DNA from: Candidatus Saccharimonadota bacterium
GTDB lineage: Bacteria; Patescibacteriota; Saccharimonadia; Saccharimonadales; Saccharimonadaceae
DNA length: 33,980 bases
Reading direction: 5' to 3'
NCBI GenBank assembly: GCA_017506895.1
Contig: JAFWBV010000006.1
Coordinates: 1 to 33,980, forward strand
Position numbers and translations under genes: made by a program. This document shows positions 27,639-33,980 of the stretch, piece by piece (the stretch's first letter is position 1; every line of letters begins with the position of its first letter). Below the pieces are notes generated by a model that saw only the letters and a list, made by a program, of their open reading frames with translations, was not told the DNA's origin and ran no database searches.

Positions 27639-29624
27639 ATGGCTGATAAAGCTGGAGATTATGACTCGTCTGAAATTCGGGTACTCGAGGGGCTAGAACC
27701 TGTCCGGTTGCGACCAGGTATGTACATCGGTTCTACTGGTTACGATGGTTTACATCATCTAATTAAGGAAATCGCCGACAACTCTATTGATGAAGCTATT
27801 GCAGGGTATGCCAACAAAATCGAGATCACTATTCTAAAAGATGGTGGTGTTCGTATAGATGATAATGGCCGCGGTATTCCTGTAGATATTCATCCTAAAA
27901 CCGGCAAATCTACTCTTGAAACCGTCCTTACGGTTCTTCATGCTGGTGGGAAATTTGGAGATGGCGGATATAAGGTATCGTCTGGTCTTCACGGCGTCGG
28001 TTCTTCGGTTGTAAACGCTCTCTCTACGCACATGATAGCTGAAGTTTATCGCGATAGTAAAACTCACCATATCGAATTCGATACAGGGAAGCCTACTAGT
28101 GATTTACAGGTATCTAAAGGAAGTCCGCGCGACTCGGGTACATCTATTACTTTTTATCCCGATCCATCAATTTTTAAAGAAACCACTACCTTTGACTATA
28201 ATTGGGTTTCCAGCTACGCTCGTCACCAAGCTTATCTTACCAAGGGGATACTAATTACAGTAACAGATGAACGAACCGGCGAAAAAGAATCATTCTACTT
28301 CGAAGGTGGCATCAAAAGCTATGTAAAACGTCTCAATAACGGCAAAGAGACACTCTCTGATGATATTTTTTACGTTGACAAACAAATTGGTGATGTAGGT
28401 GTCGAAATCGCACTCCAGTACAACGATAGCTATGCTGAGACCATGAAGCCATTCGCCAACAATGTTTTGACCCCTGATGGCGGTATGCATGTGGTTGGAT
28501 TTCGTACTGGTCTTACCCGTACCATTAATGATTACGCTCGCAAAAATGGTCTGCTCAAAGATAAAGAAGAAAATCTCACCGGAGATGATATCAAAGAAGG
28601 TCTCACCGCTGTCATTCTAGTTAAGTTACCAGATCCACAGTTTGAAGGCCAGACTAAAAACAAATTAGGTAACCCAGAAATTAGGGGTATTGTAGATAAG
28701 GTAATGACGGAATATTTTGGTTACTATCTTGAAGAAAATCCCGCAATTGCCAAAAAAATTGTCGGCAAAGCCACCTTGGCGGCTCGTGCTCGCAAAGCTG
28801 CAAGGGCAGCACGTGACAATGTTATCAGGAAAGGTGCTTTTGAAGGGCTTAACCTTCCATCTAAATTAGCCGATTGTTCTAGTCGAGATCGCTCAGAGTG
28901 CGAATTGTTTATTGTGGAGGGCAATTCCGCTGCTGGTTCCGCCAAAGAAGGTCGTAATCCAAAAATACAAGCTATTTTACCGCTTCGTGGTAAAGTGTTA
29001 AATACTGAAAGAGCCAGACTAGATAAAATGCTCGCCAATCAGGAGTTGGTTTCTCTTATCAAGGGTCTAGGGGTAGGTATTGGCGATCAGTTTAATATCG
29101 GTGGACTTCGCTACGACAAAATCATCTTTATGACGGATGCCGATGTTGATGGTCTTCATATTGCTACACTTCTCATGACATTTTTCTTCCGTTATATGCC
29201 ACAGGTTATCGAAGAAGGACATGTTTATCTAGCCAAACCGCCTCTATTTGGTCTAATTAAAGGTACCGGTAATACTCGAAAAATCGACTATGTCTACGAC
29301 GAAGTCGCTTTGGAAAACAAATTGACCGAAAAAATTGAAGAAAAGCGCAAAAATGGTACCAAAATTGATGAAACGCAAGAGAGATTCAAACAAGCTGGAT
29401 ATACTGCTCAACAGCGTTTTAAAGGTTTAGGCGAAATGGATGCTAAACAGCTCTGGGAAACCACCATGGATCCCGAAAACCGCATCTTGGTCAAAGTTCA
29501 TGTCGAAGATGCCGAAAAAGCTGACGCTGTATTCACGAAGTTGATGGGAGACCAAGTCGACCTCCGTAAGAACTTCATCCAAGCCGGTGCTGCATCTGTT
29601 AACCTTGACGACTTGGACTTTTAA
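27639..29624 (+). CDS. gyrB: DNA gyrase subunit B
   Basis: ATPase and TOPRIM subunit of gyrase, which introduces negative supercoils. The GHKL ATP site appears as EIADNSIDEAIAG, DDNGRGIPVD and GLHGVGSSVVNAL. The TOPRIM acidic residues are in FIVEGNSAAGSAKEGRN and MTDADVDGLHI. RFKGLGEMDAKQLWETTM near the end is the GyrB tail. Length is 661, without the 165-residue insert of E. coli. The codon at 28923-28925 gives Asn in EGNSAAG, where E. coli has Asp426 (EGDSAGG), and ILPLRGK has Arg for Lys447. It is followed 9 bp later by gyrA. Confidence 0.97.
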   Translation: MADKAGDYDSSEIRVLEGLEPVRLRPGMYIGSTGYDGLHHLIKEIADNSIDEAIAGYANKIEITILKDGGVRIDDNGRGIPVDIHPKTGKSTLETVLTVLHAGGKFGDGGYKVSSGLHGVGSSVVNALSTHMIAEVYRDSKTHHIEFDTGKPTSDLQVSKGSPRDSGTSITFYPDPSIFKETTTFDYNWVSSYARHQAYLTKGILITVTDERTGEKESFYFEGGIKSYVKRLNNGKETLSDDIFYVDKQIGDVGVEIALQYNDSYAETMKPFANNVLTPDGGMHVVGFRTGLTRTINDYARKNGLLKDKEENLTGDDIKEGLTAVILVKLPDPQFEGQTKNKLGNPEIRGIVDKVMTEYFGYYLEENPAIAKKIVGKATLAARARKAARAARDNVIRKGAFEGLNLPSKLADCSSRDRSECELFIVEGNSAAGSAKEGRNPKIQAILPLRGKVLNTERARLDKMLANQELVSLIKGLGVGIGDQFNIGGLRYDKIIFMTDADVDGLHIATLLMTFFFRYMPQVIEEGHVYLAKPPLFGLIKGTGNTRKIDYVYDEVALENKLTEKIEEKRKNGTKIDETQERFKQAGYTAQQRFKGLGEMDAKQLWETTMDPENRILVKVHVEDAEKADAVFTKLMGDQVDLRKNFIQAGAASVNLDDLDF

Positions 29625-29633
29625 GGAGAAACC

Positions 29634-32234
29634 ATGGAAGAGAACGATAAAAACAGCTTAAATAAAGAAGCAGAGACCAACATCGGACCTGATGGAATTC
29701 GGAGCGCGGCAGCGCGAGAACAAGCGCCGTCCGCTCGTGGCGACGGGCCGGACGGACGCGGCCCGAAGGTCGATGGTGGTTCTGTAATCTCTGATGGTAT
29801 CGAGATAAAGCCTGTCGAACACACCATGGAAGACTACTTCCTTCGCTACTCTATGTCAGTTATTGTGGACCGCGCTCTCCCAGACGTTCGTGATGGCCTT
29901 AAGCCTGTAAACAGACGCATTCTCTATACTATGAATAAAAATGGCTGGAAAGCCCCACATGCTACCGTCAAATCCGCTCGTATCGTCGGTGACGTTATGG
30001 GTAAATATCATCCACACGGCGACTCGTCCATTTATATGGCAATGGTGAACTTAGCTCAACCTTGGAAAATGCGATACACTCTTATTGAAGGACAAGGTAA
30101 TTTTGGCTCAATGGATGGTGATGAACCAGCCGCTTATCGTTACACCGAAGCTCGCATGGATAAGGTCGGTGCAGAACTCCTTACTGACATCGAAAAAGAT
30201 ACTGTAGATTTTCGAGATAATTTTGATGGCACTGAGCAAGAGCCAGTAGTGCTACCTGCCGCATTACCGAATATTCTCTTGAACGGTCAAATGGGTATTG
30301 CTGTCGGTATGGCCACCAATATACCACCACATAATCTCGGAGAGCTAGTTGATGCTACTGTGGCTCAAATTGATAATCCTGACATTACTCTAGATGAACT
30401 CATGAAACATGTTAAGGGTCCAGATTTTCCAACTGGTGCAGAAGTGTATGGCGGCTCACCGATGAAGCAAGCCTATGCTACAGGGAAGGGTTCCGTAGTT
30501 ATTCGTGCCGTTGCAAACATCGAAGAACGCAAAAATGGTCGCTATAATATCGTTATTACAGAAGTTCCATATGGGATGAGCAAGGAAGGCTTTATCGAGA
30601 AAGTTCGTGAATTGGTTCTTTCTAAGAAGCTAGACCATATTGCTGATGCTCGTGATGAATCCGCAAGAGGTAAAATTCGTATTGTTGTAGAGCTCAAAAA
30701 AGATGCATTCCCTAAAAAAATCTTAAATCAACTCTATAAGCTCACTCCACTCCAGACATCATTCCATTACAATATGCTTGCCTTGGTCGATGGTGTTCAG
30801 CCACGGATTCTTGGACTCAAAGAAATCTTAGCGGAATTTATCAAACACCGCCAAATCGTCACTCGTCGACGTACTGAATTCGATCTGAAAAAAGCTAAAG
30901 AGCGTGCACATATCCTAGAAGGTTTGAAAATTGCCCTAGACAATATTGACGAAGTCATTAAAGTTATTCGTGCTTCTTATGACGATGCCGACAAGCAGCT
31001 CATGGAACGCTTTGGCCTATCCGAAATTCAAGCAAATGCTATTTTACAGATGCAACTCCGCCGTCTCCAAGGCTTAGAGCGCGATAAAATCGAAGACGAG
31101 TTAAAACAGCTCCATGAATTAATCAAGAAATTAGAAGCAATTCTTGCTGACGAAAAGGAAATTCTTCGAGTTATCAAAGAAGAACTTAACGCTCTTAAAG
31201 AAAAATATGGTGATGCTCGTCGCTCCAAGATTATTAATCATGAAGTTGGTAAATTCTCCGAAGAAGAACTCATCCCAGAAGAAGAAAGTGTCATTTTACT
31301 TACCGCTGAGAATTATATGAAGCGAGTTCCTCAAACCGATTTCCGAAAACAAAACAGGGGTGGTAAAGGTAAACGTGGCATGACAACCAAAGAAGAGGAT
31401 GTGATTGCTCAGATTCTGACGGCTAATTCGCACGATTATCTCTTATTCTTCACCAACCAAGGCAGATTATTCCGCATGAAAGCTTACGAAGTTCCACAAG
31501 CGTCTCTGTCGGCTAAAGGTACTGCAGCAGTTAATATGCTCAACATGCACCCAGAAGAAAAAATTACTGCCATTATCAAACAAGGTGATGCCGGCGCCGA
31601 CGGATATCTCTTTATGGCCACCAAAAAGGGAACTATCAAGAAATCTGCTATCAAAGATTTCTTTAATGTTCGTAGTAATGGTCTCATCGCTATCAAGCTA
31701 GATGCTGGTGATGAGTTACGCTGGGTCAAAGAGACCACTGGTGAAAACGATATCGTCATCTCTACATCTGCCGGACAAGCTACTCGTTTCAACGAAAGAG
31801 AAGTTCGAGCTATGGGTCGCTCTGCGATGGGTGTTCGCGGTATGCGTCTGCGCCCTAAAGATGAAATTGTCGGTATGGACGTTATTACAGATCCGAATCA
31901 AAAACTCATCGCTGTTTCTGCTAATGGTTACGGAAAAGCTACCTTAGTTTCCAATTTCCCACCACATAAACGCGGTGGTGTCGGTATTAAAGTTGCCGCA
32001 GTCACAGCAAAAACTGGCCCAATTGTGGCTGTTCATACCTTGGATCCGTTAGCCAAAGAAGTCATCATGATGTCCACTAAAGGTCAAGCTATTCGTGTAG
32101 CCATGAAAGAGATCCCGACTCTCGGTCGCGCAACCCAGGGAGTTCGCATCATGAAGATGAGCGAAGGCGATACCGTTGCATCAATTGGCATCGTTCTTCC
32201 TGAAGAAGATTCAAACGACAAAACAGAAAGCTAA
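29634..32234 (+). CDS. gyrA: DNA gyrase subunit A with N-terminal extension
   Basis: DNA-cleaving subunit of gyrase. The conserved part begins at residue about 64 (EDYFLRYSMSVIVDRALPDVRDGLKPVNRRIL). The catalytic tyrosine is in AAYRYTEARM (about residue 170) and GNFGSMDGD precedes it. The GyrA box QNRGGKG (about 573) and six beta-pinwheel repeats mark gyrase rather than topoisomerase IV. At 866 residues it has an extra start of about 60 residues rich in Gly, Pro, Ala and Arg, encoded by unusually GC-rich DNA. The 29634 ATG has AAGGAG and is preferred. The codon at 30036-30038 gives Met where E. coli has Asp87 (GDSSIYM against GDSAVYD). Confidence 0.96.
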   Translation: MEENDKNSLNKEAETNIGPDGIRSAAAREQAPSARGDGPDGRGPKVDGGSVISDGIEIKPVEHTMEDYFLRYSMSVIVDRALPDVRDGLKPVNRRILYTMNKNGWKAPHATVKSARIVGDVMGKYHPHGDSSIYMAMVNLAQPWKMRYTLIEGQGNFGSMDGDEPAAYRYTEARMDKVGAELLTDIEKDTVDFRDNFDGTEQEPVVLPAALPNILLNGQMGIAVGMATNIPPHNLGELVDATVAQIDNPDITLDELMKHVKGPDFPTGAEVYGGSPMKQAYATGKGSVVIRAVANIEERKNGRYNIVITEVPYGMSKEGFIEKVRELVLSKKLDHIADARDESARGKIRIVVELKKDAFPKKILNQLYKLTPLQTSFHYNMLALVDGVQPRILGLKEILAEFIKHRQIVTRRRTEFDLKKAKERAHILEGLKIALDNIDEVIKVIRASYDDADKQLMERFGLSEIQANAILQMQLRRLQGLERDKIEDELKQLHELIKKLEAILADEKEILRVIKEELNALKEKYGDARRSKIINHEVGKFSEEELIPEEESVILLTAENYMKRVPQTDFRKQNRGGKGKRGMTTKEEDVIAQILTANSHDYLLFFTNQGRLFRMKAYEVPQASLSAKGTAAVNMLNMHPEEKITAIIKQGDAGADGYLFMATKKGTIKKSAIKDFFNVRSNGLIAIKLDAGDELRWVKETTGENDIVISTSAGQATRFNEREVRAMGRSAMGVRGMRLRPKDEIVGMDVITDPNQKLIAVSANGYGKATLVSNFPPHKRGGVGIKVAAVTAKTGPIVAVHTLDPLAKEVIMMSTKGQAIRVAMKEIPTLGRATQGVRIMKMSEGDTVASIGIVLPEEDSNDKTES

Positions 32235-32242
32235 TAAATCAT

Positions 32243-32273
32243 AAAAACCGCGTTATAAAAATCGCGGTTTTTT
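32243..32273 (+). terminator. Terminator after gyrA
   Basis: AAAAACCGCG (32243-32252) with CGCGGTTTTT (32263-32272), a 10-base AT-rich loop and a T-run. Confidence 0.85.
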
Positions 32274-32395
32274 GTTATTCATATTACTTAAGTTAATTAT
32301 CAAAACACTTATGTACTAAAATCAGAATTGTAGGGGTTGAATAATCAAAAAAAACGTGAAATATTGCATCCAATTATCATTAATAGAGGAGCAAT

Positions 32396-33565
32396 ATGAG
32401 AAAAATCCCTACATTATTATTATCAGCATTAATGCTGAGTACACTATTGTATCAAGGTAAACCAGTTTCAGCTGCTATGGAAGAAAATGGCACTACCTGG
32501 TGGACGGTAGAAGAATTATTAGATTTTTATCCAGAAGTCGAAGCCGAAAAAAATGCTAAATGTGGCGATGATGAATGGTGCAAAACAGATTTTATATTTG
32601 GTTTGTATGAAAAAGGTGGCAAATATAGTGCACTGAAAAACTTAATCGACAATCAAATCTGGATTACATCTGTAAACCCAGCCACAGAAACTATCAAAGT
32701 CTTATATTTTGATAGAGACATGATATTCGGTCACATGGGAATCGATGAAGAAATACATTTGAGACATCTCTATATTGGGTGGATGGAAAATTGGAATGGT
32801 CAAATCTATAATTACGACCACGAACGTTTTACCAATGGAAGTATGATTGGGAATCATCCCATGTATGAAGGTAGTTCTTTTATCGATGGACCAGATTGGA
32901 TACCGGCTTGGGAGGAAGTTGAATTATCCGTGGCTAACTCAAATTTAGTTGATAATACCCATGGTAAGATAGATTATGCTGTTTATGCAGAAAACAATAT
33001 GTACAATGCACAGGGGTATTTCGATATTTCCACTTGTTTAAACTCTCCAGACTATGAAATCGGCACGGAGTGTAAAATGTACGTTTCTGGTGATCAGTGG
33101 GTTTCGTATTTTCCACCTAGAGAATCTATAATTGAGCCAAATAACAATATCGTTACAGAACCGATTGATGCAACTGAGCCAAATAATGACGGCACAGGAT
33201 TAATTGACACAACTTGGCCGGACACCAATACAGATTTAGAACCAATTAACAATTCTGACGCAATAAATATTTCAACCCAACAGGAATTAGTTGTAGAAGA
33301 AGAAAATGGCGTGCGTCCTATTTTGATGGTACCGAATAATTCATTGGCGTCTCCGAAGACTCCCGAAACTGGTCAAAATACAGGGAATCGCGAATATAGT
33401 ACTGAAATGCCGTGGTGGATTACTATGCTAAGCACAATCGGCTTATTGTTAATTCTTTGGTGGTTTCTTCCCACCAAAAATGAAATAATTCGCAAAAAAG
33501 TCGAAAAAAATCGAAAAAAGGTATTGACAAAAAAAGCAGGTTGCGATAAGATGGTATCAGTCTAA
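32396..33565 (+). CDS. Secreted, probably wall-anchored surface protein with LPXTG-like sorting signal
   Basis: A 389-residue exported protein. The signal peptide MRKIPTLLLSALMLSTLLYQG...VSA is likely cut after residue 26. The ectodomain has many Trp and Tyr residues and two cysteine pairs (KCGDDEWC, CLNSPDYEIGTEC), then a Pro/Thr/Asn-rich stalk from about 240. TPETG near residue 322 resembles the sortase motif LPXTG, and a hydrophobic helix WWITMLSTIGLLLILWWF and a basic tail follow. The tail (about 30 residues) is longer than usual because the ORF runs on into the rRNA promoter. The ribosome-binding site is AGAGGAG. The binding partner is unknown; a host contact role fits the lifestyle. Confidence 0.8.
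   Translation: MRKIPTLLLSALMLSTLLYQGKPVSAAMEENGTTWWTVEELLDFYPEVEAEKNAKCGDDEWCKTDFIFGLYEKGGKYSALKNLIDNQIWITSVNPATETIKVLYFDRDMIFGHMGIDEEIHLRHLYIGWMENWNGQIYNYDHERFTNGSMIGNHPMYEGSSFIDGPDWIPAWEEVELSVANSNLVDNTHGKIDYAVYAENNMYNAQGYFDISTCLNSPDYEIGTECKMYVSGDQWVSYFPPRESIIEPNNNIVTEPIDATEPNNDGTGLIDTTWPDTNTDLEPINNSDAINISTQQELVVEEENGVRPILMVPNNSLASPKTPETGQNTGNREYSTEMPWWITMLSTIGLLLILWWFLPTKNEIIRKKVEKNRKKVLTKKAGCDKMVSV
33524..33552 (+). promoter_or_regulatory. rRNA operon promoter inside the surface-protein gene
   Basis: TTGACA (33524-33529), a 17-bp spacer and TAAGAT (33547-33552) lie within the last 14 codons of the upstream gene. Transcription would start near 33559, about 115 nt before 16S rRNA. Confidence 0.8.
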
Positions 33566-33674
33566 AGCTGCGAGTACTTATTTTAGTAGTCTTTGGAAAT
33601 AATTTAACAATTTAGTTGTGCAATTAATCATCGTCAGTTTTTAATTTTATGTTGAGTTTTTCAAACTAAACACT

Positions 33675-33980
33675 TTAATGGAGAGTTTGATCCTTGCTCA
33701 GGTTGAATGCTGGCGGCGTGCCTAATACATGCAAGTCGAGCGGTAACATGAATAGCTTGCTATTTGATGACGAGCGGCGGACGGCTGAGTAACGCGTGGG
33801 AACGTACCCCAAACTGAGGGATAACGCACCGAAAGGTGTGCTAATACCGCATGTGATCTACGGATTAAAGCCTTCGGGCGGTTTGGGAATGGCCTGCGTA
33901 CGATTAGATAGTTGGTGAGGTAATGGCTCACCAAGTCGACGATCGTTAGATGGTTTGAGAGGATGATCATCCAGACTGGG
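33675..33980 (+). rRNA. rrs: 16S ribosomal RNA, 5' part (cut by window edge)
   Basis: The 5' end was placed from AGAGTTTGATC at 33682, which is position 8 in E. coli numbering. GCTGGCGGCGTGCCTAATAC, GCAAGTCGAGCGG, GGCGGACGGCTGAGTAACGC and the ACCGAAAGGTGTGCTAATAC segment are typical of Saccharibacteria 16S. The base equivalent to G21 is T (GATCCTTGCTCAG), a mismatch to the 27F primer and to helix 1 pair 13:21. Confidence 0.97.

Noticed and set aside
29825-32234. Shorter gyrA starting at the internal ATG (29825)
   Set aside because: That ATG lacks a ribosome-binding site, while 29634 has AAGGAG and sits 9 bp after gyrB.
33722-33970. Minus-strand ORF at the right edge
   Set aside because: It is antisense to 16S rRNA.
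1-33980. CRISPR array
   Set aside because: No series of regularly spaced direct repeats and no cas-like gene were found.

Overview
This window looks like the chromosome of a Candidatus Saccharibacteria (TM7) / Patescibacteria cell. The evidence is an AT-rich genome with short intergenic gaps, the 5' end of a TM7-like 16S rRNA gene at the right edge, CPR-style small membrane and regulator proteins, a VirD4/TraG-like ATPase, a ComM competence ATPase and a LPXTG-like surface protein. TGA reads as a normal stop (for example at the parA/parB junction), so the recoded Gracilibacteria/Absconditabacteria lineages are unlikely. The phylum assignment comes from reading the sequence and was not tested by a search.

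Layout. 1-3574: the end of rplU, then parA-parB and a bifunctional (p)ppGpp synthetase/hydrolase. 3575-8798 is an accessory, tRNA-rich region. It holds tRNA-Thr flanked by broken copies of itself, a three-gene membrane/glycosyltransferase operon, a TetR regulator, and tRNA-Val with a displaced partial copy 1.5 kb downstream enclosing an unknown gene. 8796-15094: an unknown membrane protein, a racemase-like protein, thrS-miaA, and a CPR-type regulator/metallo-beta-lactamase-like/M50 protease cluster. 15095-18083: a structured leader in front of a Nudix-RNase H fusion, rimB-rimK and RNase P RNA. 18138-22478, minus strand: infC-rpmI-rplT-rpmB, a GDPD-like protein and comM. 22479-23855 is an RNA-rich stretch without large genes: a candidate sRNA, tmRNA and a further structured region. 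23856-32234: small proteins, the VirD4-like ATPase, gyrB and gyrA. 32396-33980: a surface protein whose 3' end contains the rRNA promoter, then 16S rRNA.

How it works together. Most of the window is housekeeping: segregation, stringent response, translation, tRNA modification, ribosomal protein S6 modification, DNA supercoiling and trans-translation. A smaller set fits an epibiotic lifestyle: competence (ComM), a DNA/protein transfer ATPase, surface glycosylation, a wall-anchored protein and a possible lipid phosphodiesterase. Promoters are mostly extended -10 elements (TGnTATAAT-like), and about ten genes begin 6-10 nt after the -10 box, which implies widespread leaderless mRNAs.

Most interesting signals. 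(1) Two copies of an 89-nt element lie in broken tRNA copies at the T-loop. Their helices co-vary while their unpaired motifs are identical, and their helical core has exactly the same length. (2) A riboswitch-like leader upstream of the Nudix-RNase H gene contains an 8-nt perfect anti-Shine-Dalgarno sequence. (3) An unannotated 18-codon ORF is stop/start-overlapped on both sides between two genes. (4) A small RNA gene has a near-consensus promoter and a terminator. (5) A structured region begins with a 6-codon ORF. (6) infC appears to start at AUA. (7) Gyrase carries natural substitutions at both classical quinolone positions.
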